Shown: piece after piece, positions 45,072-52,848 of the stretch
How positions within the stretch are numbered: the stretch's first letter is position 1
How the letters are laid out: the number at the start of each line of letters is the position of its first letter
Assembly: GCA_902761655.1 (NCBI GenBank)
Contig: CACWLD010000009.1
Span: 24,608-88,607 of the forward strand
Reading direction: 5' to 3'
DNA length: 64,000 bases
Source: an uncultured Bacteroidia bacterium
GTDB taxonomy: Bacteria > Bacteroidota > Bacteroidia > Bacteroidales > UBA932
The notes under the pieces: generated by a model
Told to the model about the DNA's origin: nothing
Database searches by the model: none
The model's input: only the letters and a program-made list of their open reading frames with translations
Made by a program: the position numbers and the translations under genes

Positions 45072-46511
45072 ATGAAAGCACGTATATATTTAATAATTGC
45101 GGCTGCATTTATTTCTGTAGCTGCTTCGGCTCAAATTGGAAAGCCTTTCATCCACGACCCGTCCACAATTGCCGAGTGCGACGGCAAATACTATACTTTT
45201 GGAACAGGTGGCGGCGGCCTCATCTCAGAGGACGGATGGACCTGGGAGAGCGGCGCAGTAAGGCCCGGCGGCGGAGCTGCACCTGACGTAGTAAAGATTG
45301 GCGACCGCTATCTGGTTGGCTACAGCGCTACTGGCGGCGGACTTGGCGGCGGACACGCAGGACGCATTCTGGTAATGTGGAACAAGACTCTTGATCCCAA
45401 CTCACCTGACTTTGCATATTCAGACCCTATAGAGGTTGCACATTCTGAGATGGACGAGGACTGCGATGCCATTGACATCGGTCTCTTCCTGGATCCTACC
45501 ACCGGACGCCTGTGGTGCACCTATGGAACCTACTTTGGAGCAATCCGTATAGTAGAGCTCGATCCCAAGACCGGAGAAAGGGTAAAGGGCAACATCGAGA
45601 AGGACGTTGCAATTGACTGCGAGGCTTCCGATATGATCTACCACAATGGCTGGTACTATCTGCTTGGAACCCACGGAACCTGCTGCGACGGAACAAACTC
45701 CACCTACAACATTGTTTGCGGACGTTCCCGTAACGTTACAGGTCCTTTCTATGACAATATGGGCCGTGATATGATGGCCGGAGGCGGCAAGATGGTTATC
45801 GCCGCTGAGAACAGGCGCATTGGCGCAGGTCACTTCGGACGCACCATCGTTACCGAGGGCGTTGAGAAGATGTCCCTCCACTGGGAGGCTGATATGGACC
45901 AGAGCGGACGCAGCGTCCTTGCAATCCGCCCTATCGTATGGGTTAACGACTGGCCGGTATCCGGCGAGCTCTGGCAGGACGGCAAATACGCCATCATTTC
46001 CCAGAGAAGAGGCTACGCTCTTGAGCTTGCAGTTGACTTCGTACGCCTTGCAGGCGGTATGAGGGGCTTTGGCGGACAGGGCAATGACACAGTGATTGCA
46101 ATCGAGGACCAGAAGCTTGAGGATGTTATCGGCGGATGGCCTAAGGGTGACATTGAGGCAAGGATCGGCGACATTATGTACCGTCCTCACCAGAAATGGT
46201 CAATCGAGGCAGTTCAGGACGTTCCCGGTTACCTTGGAGGCCAGTATTGCAAGATTGTCATCGACGGAACAAACAGGGCTCTCGCAGCAGCACCCGGCGC
46301 AGAGGTTATCACTGTTCCTGAGTTCACAGGCGCACCTGAGCAGCTCTGGCGCATCGACCAGCTCACAGACGGAACCTATAGGATTATGCCTAAGGAGGTT
46401 CCCGGCGAAGAGGGCGAATTCGTATTGATTTCCGCAGGAGACAGCACTCCTTCACTTGGAAAATTCAATTTCGAATCCGACAACTGCAAGTGGAATTTGA
46501 AGAAATGGTAA
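45072..46511 (+). CDS. Secreted GH43 glycoside hydrolase with lectin-like C-terminus
   Basis: A five-bladed propeller GH43 enzyme (479 residues) with a signal peptide ending ASA. The base Asp is in IHDPSTIAECDGKYY, the pKa-modulating Asp in AIDIGLFLDPTTG, and the general acid Glu in CEASDMIYHNGWYY. The family covers arabinofuranosidases, arabinanases and xylosidases; by neighbours arabinoxylan side-chain removal is likely. The C-terminal 110 residues (KIVIDGTNRALAAAPGAE, EQLWRIDQLTDGTYRI) look like a ricin-B-type trefoil or related carbohydrate-binding module. The start is ATG 45072; 45066 is a two-codon longer alternative. Confidence 0.88.
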   Translation: MKARIYLIIAAAFISVAASAQIGKPFIHDPSTIAECDGKYYTFGTGGGGLISEDGWTWESGAVRPGGGAAPDVVKIGDRYLVGYSATGGGLGGGHAGRILVMWNKTLDPNSPDFAYSDPIEVAHSEMDEDCDAIDIGLFLDPTTGRLWCTYGTYFGAIRIVELDPKTGERVKGNIEKDVAIDCEASDMIYHNGWYYLLGTHGTCCDGTNSTYNIVCGRSRNVTGPFYDNMGRDMMAGGGKMVIAAENRRIGAGHFGRTIVTEGVEKMSLHWEADMDQSGRSVLAIRPIVWVNDWPVSGELWQDGKYAIISQRRGYALELAVDFVRLAGGMRGFGGQGNDTVIAIEDQKLEDVIGGWPKGDIEARIGDIMYRPHQKWSIEAVQDVPGYLGGQYCKIVIDGTNRALAAAPGAEVITVPEFTGAPEQLWRIDQLTDGTYRIMPKEVPGEEGEFVLISAGDSTPSLGKFNFESDNCKWNLKKW

Positions 46512-46546
46512 TTTCCCACAATAACTAACCCTAATTCAACCACAGT

Positions 46547-48697
46547 ATGAAATTATTCAAATATGCAGCAGTCGCTGTGGCTCTTGTTACAAGCGCCTTC
46601 GCAGCTTCCGCCCAGCAGCGCGCCCAGGCACCGGAGGATCCTACCGGACTAAAGGACGCCTACAAGGATTATTTCATGATTGGCGTTGCTGTCAATCAGA
46701 GGAATATCTCCACTCCTGAGCAGATAGCCCTTATCGAGAAGGAGTTCAACAGCATCACCGCTGAGAACGACATGAAGCCAATTATGACCGAGCCCAGGGA
46801 AGGAGAATACACTTGGGCGAATGCGGACAAGATTGCAGACTTCTGCCGTCAGCACGGTATCAAGCTCCGTGGTCACTGCCTTATGTGGCATTCCCAGATC
46901 GGTACCTGGATCTATCAGGACGAGAAAGGAAACCTCCTTCCCAAGGAGGAGTTCTACAAGAGGATGAAGAGCCACATCCAGGCAGTTGTAAACCGTTACA
47001 AGGACGTCGTTTACGCTTGGGACGTAGTTAACGAGGCAGTTGCAGACAGCCCTGTACGCGCAGGCCAGTCTCCTATGCGCCAGTCTCCTATGTTCCAGAT
47101 CGCAGGTGAGGAATTCATCTACAAGGCATTCGAGTATGCCCACGAGGCAGACCCCAACGCCCTCCTTTTCTACAACGATTACAATGACTCAGAGCCAGGA
47201 AAGGCACAGCGTATCTTCGAACTCCTCCAGAGGATGAAGGCGGCAGGCGTTCCCGTCCACGGACTTGGAATGCAGGGCCACTACAATATCTATTCACCTA
47301 CCGAGCAGGAGATCGACAACGCTATCAGCAAGTACAAGACCGTTGTAAACCACATCCACATCACCGAGCTTGACGTACGCGTAAATACCGAGCAGGGCGG
47401 AGGACTCCGCTTCAGCCAGGGCGCTACCATCAATGTTCCTTCTTACCAGCAGGCTCTGTTCGCAGACCAGTACAACAGGATCTTCAAGGTATTCCGCAAG
47501 CACGCCGACGTTATCGACTGCGTTACTTTCTGGAACCTTTCCGACCGTGATTCCTGGCTGGGAGCAGCCAACTATCCTCTGCTGTTCGACTCAGAGTACA
47601 GGCCCAAGAACGCTTACCGTACGGTAAAGAACTTCAACCCCGCACTGGACAACGCCGTCATCAAGGAAGACTTTGTTCCTTCTACCAAGAACCAGCCTGG
47701 CCAGCAGTATCCTATGGTCAACTCACAGGGCTATGCCCGCTTCTGCGTTGACGCACCGGATGCCAAGTCAGTTATCGTAAGCCTCGGTCTTGGCGGAACC
47801 GGCGGAACCGTTCTGCGCAAGGGTGAGGACGGCAAGTGGTGGGGAACAACCGGCGGTCCTATGGACGAGGGATTCCACTACTATCACCTGACAATTGACG
47901 GAGGTGTGGTAAACGATCCCGGAACCCATAACTATTACGGTTCTTCCCGTTGGGAGAGCGGAATTGAGATTCCTGCACACGACCGCGCATTCTATGAGGA
48001 GCGCAACGTACCTCACGGAACCGTAGAGCAGGTTCTGTTCTGGTCAGCCAGCACAAACCAGCTGCGCCGCGCGTTCGTTTACGTACCTCCTACCTATGAC
48101 TCTGCAAAGAAGGGCAAGAAGTTCAACGTCCTCTACCTGCAGCACGGTTGGGGCGAGAACGAGTATGCCTGGTGGAACCAGGGTCACGCCAACCTGATTA
48201 TGGACAACCTTATCGCAGACGGTAAGATTGAGCCGTTCCTGGTTGTAATGACCTACGGTATGACCAACGAGCAGCGTCTTGGAATCCCCGGACCTACCAG
48301 CGCAGACTTCGAGAAAGTTCTCTGCGATGAGCTCGTGCCTTACATCGACGCCCACTATCGCACCCGCGCTGACAAATGGGGCCGTGCAATGGCCGGCTTG
48401 TCAATGGGTGGCGGTGAGACACACACCATCACGCTGGCTCGTCCTGAGATGTTCGGATACTACGGACTCCTCAGCGGCGGCGTATACACTCCGGACGAGA
48501 TCAAGGACAAGAATCAGGTGAAGGGTATCTTCATCGGATGCGGCAGCAAGGAGAGCGCAGAGCGCACCCTGAACGCCGTTGCAGACCTCAAGGCCTCTGG
48601 CTTCAACGCCAAGGGATATATCTCAGAGGGAACAGCACACGAGTTCCTTACCTGGAGACGCTGTCTGTACGAGATGGCTCCAATGCTCTTCAAATAG
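46547..48697 (+). CDS. GH10 endo-xylanase fused to CE1 feruloyl esterase
   Basis: A 716-residue bifunctional enzyme with a signal peptide ending ASA. The GH10 domain (about 35-370) has acid/base Glu163 in WDVVNEAV and nucleophile Glu274 in HITELDVR, plus MWHSQ and FYNDYN. A linker and CBM48-like segment (about 385-480) leads to a CE1 esterase (about 490-716) with Ser619 in GLSMGGG and a His in GTAHEFLTWRR. The layout matches the Prevotella Xyn10D-Fae1A type, which cuts xylan and releases ferulate from arabinoxylan. It is the last gene of the HTCS-linked operon; a hairpin terminator follows at 48722. Confidence 0.95.
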   Translation: MKLFKYAAVAVALVTSAFAASAQQRAQAPEDPTGLKDAYKDYFMIGVAVNQRNISTPEQIALIEKEFNSITAENDMKPIMTEPREGEYTWANADKIADFCRQHGIKLRGHCLMWHSQIGTWIYQDEKGNLLPKEEFYKRMKSHIQAVVNRYKDVVYAWDVVNEAVADSPVRAGQSPMRQSPMFQIAGEEFIYKAFEYAHEADPNALLFYNDYNDSEPGKAQRIFELLQRMKAAGVPVHGLGMQGHYNIYSPTEQEIDNAISKYKTVVNHIHITELDVRVNTEQGGGLRFSQGATINVPSYQQALFADQYNRIFKVFRKHADVIDCVTFWNLSDRDSWLGAANYPLLFDSEYRPKNAYRTVKNFNPALDNAVIKEDFVPSTKNQPGQQYPMVNSQGYARFCVDAPDAKSVIVSLGLGGTGGTVLRKGEDGKWWGTTGGPMDEGFHYYHLTIDGGVVNDPGTHNYYGSSRWESGIEIPAHDRAFYEERNVPHGTVEQVLFWSASTNQLRRAFVYVPPTYDSAKKGKKFNVLYLQHGWGENEYAWWNQGHANLIMDNLIADGKIEPFLVVMTYGMTNEQRLGIPGPTSADFEKVLCDELVPYIDAHYRTRADKWGRAMAGLSMGGGETHTITLARPEMFGYYGLLSGGVYTPDEIKDKNQVKGIFIGCGSKESAERTLNAVADLKASGFNAKGYISEGTAHEFLTWRRCLYEMAPMLFK

Positions 48698-48721
48698 TAT
48701 TGAAGCATAATTGAACTTACG

Positions 48722-48777
48722 GTCCCGCAATTTCCTGCTTTGAGCAAAAGTTAGTAAATTGCGGGACTTAATTTTTA
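48722..48777 (+). terminator. Hairpin terminator after the xylan operon
   Basis: A perfect 12-bp inverted repeat (gtcccgcaattt at 48722-48733, aaattgcgggac at 48756-48767) with a 22-nt loop is followed by ttaattttta. It ends the xylan operon. It lies only 5 bases before the lpdA ATG, and the 3' arm contains gtaaattgc, a weak -7-like word that may belong to the lpdA promoter. Confidence 0.75.
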
Positions 48778-48781
48778 CTCT

Positions 48782-50131
48782 ATGTACGAACTCGCAATTA
48801 TCGGCGGAGGTCCTGCCGGCTACAACGCGGCGCATAAGGCTGCCGTAAACGGACTCAGTGTGGTATTGTTTGAAAAAGCGGAACTTGGTGGCGTCTGCCT
48901 GAACGAAGGCTGTATCCCAACCAAGACCCTGCTGTACAGCGCAAAACTGTACGAACACGCGTCCCTGAGCCAGAAATACGGCATCTTCTCAGAGAACGTA
49001 ACAGCTGATTTCGGGAAGATTGCGGACCGCAAGGACAAGATTGTCAAGAAACTTGTGGGAGCAGTGCGCGTCAAGATGCGGGACGCCGGCGTAGAGGTAG
49101 TGAAGCAGGAGGCCTTCATACAGGGCAAAACCGCCGAAGGGTTCTCCATAAAGGCGGCTGACCAGGAGTATGAAGCAAGAAGGATCCTGTTATGTACGGG
49201 TTCGTCAGCGGCGATGCCGCCTATTCCGGGCCTTTCCGAGGCGGGCGACACAGTAGTGACCGCAAGGGAACTGCTGTCACTGCGCGAGCGTCCGGAAAGC
49301 CTGGTAATCATTGGCGGAGGCGTGATAGGAATGGAGTTCGCAAGCTTCTTCAACAGCCTTGGAACCAAGGTTTCAATAGTGGAGATGCTGCCTGAGATCC
49401 TTGGCGGAATGGATGCTGGGCAGAGCGCTATGCTCCGCGGCATATACGCCAAGAAGGGCGTGGAGTTCCACCTTGGATGCAAGGTGAGCGAGATAAAGGG
49501 CGGGGAAGTGTGCTTCACGGATCCTGACGGGCAGGCGCAGAGCGTCTGCGGGGACAGGATCCTGCTCAGCACGGGCCGTCGCCCCAACGTCAAAGGCATA
49601 GGCTTGGAAAACATAGGTGTGACAGTGGGCCGGGGCGTGGAAGTGGATCAGTATATGCGCACTAACGTTCCGGGCGTCTATGCCGCGGGGGACATAACCG
49701 GTTTCTCAATGCTTGCGCACACAGCCGTGCGCGAGGCTGAAGTGGCCGTTGACAATATGCTTGGCAAGGAAGACAAGATGGAATATAACGCCATACCGGG
49801 GGTGGTTTATACCAATCCGGAAATGGCCGGAGCCGGCCTTACTGAGGACAAGGCTCCGGGCTGTACCGTACTTGCCCTTCCAATGGCCTATTCGGGCCGT
49901 TTCGTGGCCGAGAACGAGAGGGGAGAGGGTCAGTGCAAGATTGTCTTCGACCCGCAGACACGCCTTGTAAAGGGCGTCCATATGCTTGGAAACTCCAGCA
50001 GCGAAATAATCCAGACCGCCTGCCTTGCAATATCTCAGGGTGTCACGGTGGACAATCTCTACAAAGTGGTTTTCCCTCACCCTACGGTATCGGAAATTAT
50101 CAAAGAGACTCTGGGTCAGGAGTGCGAATAG
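48782..50131 (+). CDS. lpdA: Dihydrolipoyl dehydrogenase
   Basis: A flavoprotein disulfide reductase of 449 residues that reoxidises dihydrolipoyl groups of 2-oxoacid dehydrogenase or glycine cleavage complexes. The FAD site IIGGGPAGYNAA, redox pair GGVCLNEGCIPTKTLLYSAK, NAD site IIGGGVIGMEFA and C-terminal His-Glu dyad in FPHPTVSEI are intact. The acyltransferase and decarboxylase components are not nearby. It converges on a lipoate ligase gene, and their 3' ends overlap by 32 bases, a functional as well as physical pairing because both act on lipoyl proteins. Confidence 0.96.
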   Translation: MYELAIIGGGPAGYNAAHKAAVNGLSVVLFEKAELGGVCLNEGCIPTKTLLYSAKLYEHASLSQKYGIFSENVTADFGKIADRKDKIVKKLVGAVRVKMRDAGVEVVKQEAFIQGKTAEGFSIKAADQEYEARRILLCTGSSAAMPPIPGLSEAGDTVVTARELLSLRERPESLVIIGGGVIGMEFASFFNSLGTKVSIVEMLPEILGGMDAGQSAMLRGIYAKKGVEFHLGCKVSEIKGGEVCFTDPDGQAQSVCGDRILLSTGRRPNVKGIGLENIGVTVGRGVEVDQYMRTNVPGVYAAGDITGFSMLAHTAVREAEVAVDNMLGKEDKMEYNAIPGVVYTNPEMAGAGLTEDKAPGCTVLALPMAYSGRFVAENERGEGQCKIVFDPQTRLVKGVHMLGNSSSEIIQTACLAISQGVTVDNLYKVVFPHPTVSEIIKETLGQECE

Positions 50132-50819
50132 CGCCGTAGATCCATTCAGGCGCCGCAAACTTCTCTATGCGGCGCTCTTCAATCCGCTCATACGCTTCGG
50201 GGTCAAGGAAAATCTCCTGATCCCCGCAGGCGAGCAGTGCGTGCAGCCGCTCCCGGAACTGCCCTATGTCATCAATCCCCGGGAGGTAATCCTTCAGGTT
50301 GGCCACGCGGCTGCGCACTGAAGCAACCCCCTTGCGGTTCAGCTTGCTTTCCGGGGTGTCCAGCGCGCGCGTAAGCACGTCAATGTCAACATCGTACATC
50401 AGCGTGCCGTGAATAAGTTCCCGCTGATGATAAACGCTTCGGGCAAAGCCCGATACCTTGCGGCCTTCAACAAAGATGTCGTTGCGCCCCGTAAGTTCCG
50501 CCGGGACGCCCAGGCTGCGCAGGGCTTCCACAATTACATCTATGCGCGGCCTGCGGCCTACGATGCTGTAGTTGAGGTTCTGGAGGTCGTGATAGACGGC
50601 GCCACCTCCGGTAACGCGGCGCGCCAGCACAATGCCGTGTTCCTGGAGATACTCCAGGTTGACCTCGCGCCGCGCATCCTGGTTGTGCCCTATTATTACC
50701 GAAGGGCGGTTCTGCCAAAGGTAAAACACACAGTCGTCCGACGGCAGCCTTTGCAGGCAGTATTCGTCGAACGACATATTGAAATGAGGATCCGTGGATG
50801 TGTTCCGCAGGAACTTCAT
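50100..50819 (-). CDS. lplA: Lipoate-protein ligase A family protein
   Basis: A cytoplasmic ligase (239 residues) that activates lipoate and attaches it to lipoyl domains. Family signatures are QNRPSVIIGHNQD near residue 35, RRVTGGGAVYHDLQNLNYS near 68, and GRNDIFVEGRKVSGFA with the adenylate-contacting Lys near 120. The accessory C-terminal domain is short. It starts one base after the SIS-domain gene stop and overlaps lpdA at the 3' end. A role as octanoyl or lipoyl transferase is also possible from sequence alone. Confidence 0.92.
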   Translation of the reverse strand: MKFLRNTSTDPHFNMSFDEYCLQRLPSDDCVFYLWQNRPSVIIGHNQDARREVNLEYLQEHGIVLARRVTGGGAVYHDLQNLNYSIVGRRPRIDVIVEALRSLGVPAELTGRNDIFVEGRKVSGFARSVYHQRELIHGTLMYDVDIDVLTRALDTPESKLNRKGVASVRSRVANLKDYLPGIDDIGQFRERLHALLACGDQEIFLDPEAYERIEERRIEKFAAPEWIYGAIRTPDPESL

Positions 50820-50820
50820 A

Positions 50821-51828
50821 TTACATCTCGTTGCCTATCTTGCGGGCCCTTTCCGGCTTGTCAAGGTTGATGTCGTCAGCCATTCCAATCTCCACAAGGA
50901 TGTTCCATCCTGCGCACAGATATACGTAGGGCTGGAGGAGGCCTGCGTCAGGAACCACTATTGTGGTGAACGGAGTGGGCTTTGTGTCAATTGCAACCAC
51001 GTGGACGTGCGCGCCCTCGAATACGGTCTTGTACTTCTGGTATTCGCTCTCTATGGGGTTTACCACAAATACTATGTCTCCGTCCTGCATCACTTCCTCA
51101 GGTCCGTGAAGGGCGTAGGTTCCCTCCAGGAAATCACTCTTGCGGCGAGTGATCTCGTTGGTCTTGAGGGTGAGTTCTTCTGCCACGCCGTCGTTCATTC
51201 CGGCAAAATAGATGGTCTTTGCCTCCCTGGCCCAGTCTATGATCTGCTTTGGTACGGGAAGGGTAAGAGCCGCCTCAAGTTGCTCCGGGAGGGCTTTGAG
51301 GGCAGGTTTGATATCTTTCCCGGCAAGTTCCCAGATAATGGAATCGCAGAAAAGAGCCTGCTCCACTACGCTCTTTGTAGCGGCTACGGCGTTCTCCCAT
51401 CCGCACTGAAGGATATGGCTCTTGCAGCAGGCGGCTTCAAGGGGAGTGCCCTCGTTGGCGGTAAGGCCGTAGAAATCACCGTGGGCGGTTTCTTTGAGCT
51501 TGTTTGCCAGCAGGAGGGTTTCCTTTGTACGGCCGGAATTGGATGCCAGCAGCACGGTATACTTTGAGAGGTCATATTCCAGGGCCTGGTGCGAGCCTTC
51601 GGTCTGGACGTTGAGGTCAAGTCCCCAGGTCTTTGACCTGCGGGCGGCGTTCTTTGACGGCATTATGCGGCTGGATCCTTCTCCGGAGAAGAAGAGCCTG
51701 CCGGACCTGCCGGCTGCCTTTGCCACGAAAGAGGCGCAGGCGGGATCGAATTTGCGTACTGTATCTACAGTACCCATCATCTCTTGCACAAGGTAGAAGT
51801 GAGCGTACTTCGGGTCTTTAAGGTTCAT
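50821..51828 (-). CDS. SIS-domain sugar isomerase-like protein
   Basis: The 335-residue protein has two SIS subdomains, like the isomerase half of glucosamine-6-phosphate synthase but without the glutaminase. Sugar-phosphate-binding serines are in FSGEGSSRIMP and LASNSGRTKETL, and the second subdomain includes FAGMNDGVAEELTLKTNE and EGTYALHGPEEVMQ. Related AgaS- or FrlB-type proteins isomerise or deaminate aminosugar phosphates or fructosamine adducts. The exact substrate cannot be read from the sequence. It sits between fabD and lplA with one-base gaps, so it is in one operon with lipid and lipoate genes. Confidence 0.82.
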   Translation of the reverse strand: MNLKDPKYAHFYLVQEMMGTVDTVRKFDPACASFVAKAAGRSGRLFFSGEGSSRIMPSKNAARRSKTWGLDLNVQTEGSHQALEYDLSKYTVLLASNSGRTKETLLLANKLKETAHGDFYGLTANEGTPLEAACCKSHILQCGWENAVAATKSVVEQALFCDSIIWELAGKDIKPALKALPEQLEAALTLPVPKQIIDWAREAKTIYFAGMNDGVAEELTLKTNEITRRKSDFLEGTYALHGPEEVMQDGDIVFVVNPIESEYQKYKTVFEGAHVHVVAIDTKPTPFTTIVVPDAGLLQPYVYLCAGWNILVEIGMADDINLDKPERARKIGNEM

Positions 51829-51829
51829 A

Positions 51830-52681
51830 CTACTTGATACGTCTTAAGAGGCCCTGGAGGACATTCCCGGGTCCCAGTTCTATAAACTCTTCAGCACCGT
51901 CCGCCCTCATATTGCGGATGGTCTGTGTCCATCTTACAGGTGAAGTAAGCTGTTTAAGAAGGTTGTCCTTGATTACCTGCGGATCTGTCTCCGCCTTTGC
52001 GGTAACGTTCTGGTATACAGGGCAGGATGGCGCCTTGAAGGCGGTAGCCTCGATGGCTTCGCCAAGCTTTGCGCGGGCGGGCTCCATAAGCGGGGAGTGG
52101 AAGGCGCCGCTGACGCTCAGCGGAAGCGCGCGCTTTGCTCCCGCTTCCAGGAACTGCGCGCAAGCGGCCTCCACGGCGGCTCTCTCGCCCGAGATGACCA
52201 CCTGGCCGTCGCAGTTGTAGTTTGCGGGGATCACAAGGCCTTCTGCCTTGGCGCAGATGTCCTCCACCACCTTGTCTTCAAGGCCTATGATGGCGGCCAT
52301 TGTGCCGGGCACCTTGTCGCAGCAAAGCTGCATCTGCTGGGCGCGGATGGCCACAAGCCTGAGCGCATCCTCGAATTCAATGGCTCCGGCTGCCGCCAGG
52401 GCGCTGAATTCTCCAAGCGAATGGCCTGCCGTCATATCCGGCTTGAAATCCGGAAGGCACAGCGCCGATATTACGGAATGAAGGAAAACGGCAGGCTGGG
52501 TGACCTTTGTCTCCTTGAGCTGCTCGTCCGTTCCGCCAAACATTATTTCAGATATGTCAAAGCCCAGAATCTCGTCAGCCTTCTGGAAAAGGGCCTTTGC
52601 CTGTGCGGAACTGTCGTACAGGTCCTTGCCCATTCCGGAGAACTGAGAACCCTGGCCAGGGAAAATGTAAGCTGTTTTCAT
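51830..52681 (-). CDS. fabD: Malonyl-CoA:ACP transacylase
   Basis: FabD transfers malonyl groups to acyl carrier protein for fatty acid synthesis. Landmarks are FPGQGSQFSGMG at the N-terminus, the nucleophile GHSLGEFSAL (Ser near residue 87), the Arg in RAQQMQ and the His in SGAFHSPLM. Length from ATG 52681 is 283 residues. The in-frame TTG three codons upstream is rejected because a -7 box (TATATTTG, complement of 52688-52695) overlaps it; that box ends 6 bases before the ATG, so the mRNA is nearly leaderless. It is first in the operon fabD-SIS-lplA. Confidence 0.96.
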   Translation of the reverse strand: MKTAYIFPGQGSQFSGMGKDLYDSSAQAKALFQKADEILGFDISEIMFGGTDEQLKETKVTQPAVFLHSVISALCLPDFKPDMTAGHSLGEFSALAAAGAIEFEDALRLVAIRAQQMQLCCDKVPGTMAAIIGLEDKVVEDICAKAEGLVIPANYNCDGQVVISGERAAVEAACAQFLEAGAKRALPLSVSGAFHSPLMEPARAKLGEAIEATAFKAPSCPVYQNVTAKAETDPQVIKDNLLKQLTSPVRWTQTIRNMRADGAEEFIELGPGNVLQGLLRRIK

Positions 52682-52725
52682 AACTTTCAAATATACGCTT
52701 TTTTTTATACTTTTGTATTCCGGAC
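52682..52725. promoter_or_regulatory. Divergent promoters fabD / tRNA-Arg
   Basis: The minus-strand -7 box is TATATTTG (complement of 52688-52695). The plus-strand -7 box is TACTTTTG (52708-52715), 10 bases before the tRNA 5' end. The boxes are 12 bases apart and point outward. Confidence 0.65.
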
Positions 52726-52797
52726 GCCCCCTTAGTTTAATGGATAAAATTCAGGATTCCGGTTCCTGTGATAGGCGTTCGATTCGCCTAGGGGGTA
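52726..52797 (+). tRNA. tRNA-Arg (anticodon CCG)
   Basis: The cloverleaf can be folded by hand. The acceptor stem is gccccct/agggggt, the anticodon stem caggat-type arm is cagga/tcctg around the loop ttccggt (anticodon CCG, reading CGG), and the T arm is aggcg/cgcct around ttcgatt. The discriminator base is A and CCA is not encoded, as usual in Bacteroidota. Confidence 0.92.
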
Positions 52798-52848
52798 CAA
52801 ATCACGTTCCTAACCCATTTTTCAGGACTAAAACTAAATACACGTAAT

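Noticed and set aside
47064-47092. 15-bp period repeat in the GH10 gene (QSPMR/QSPMF)
   Set aside because: It looked like a second tandem duplication, but the segment length matches what I expect for related GH10 enzymes, so it is probably normal sequence.
52726-52797. tRNA-Arg as an integration site for an island carrying the GH2-GH43 gene
   Set aside because: No integrase and no repeat of the tRNA 3' end were found downstream within the window.
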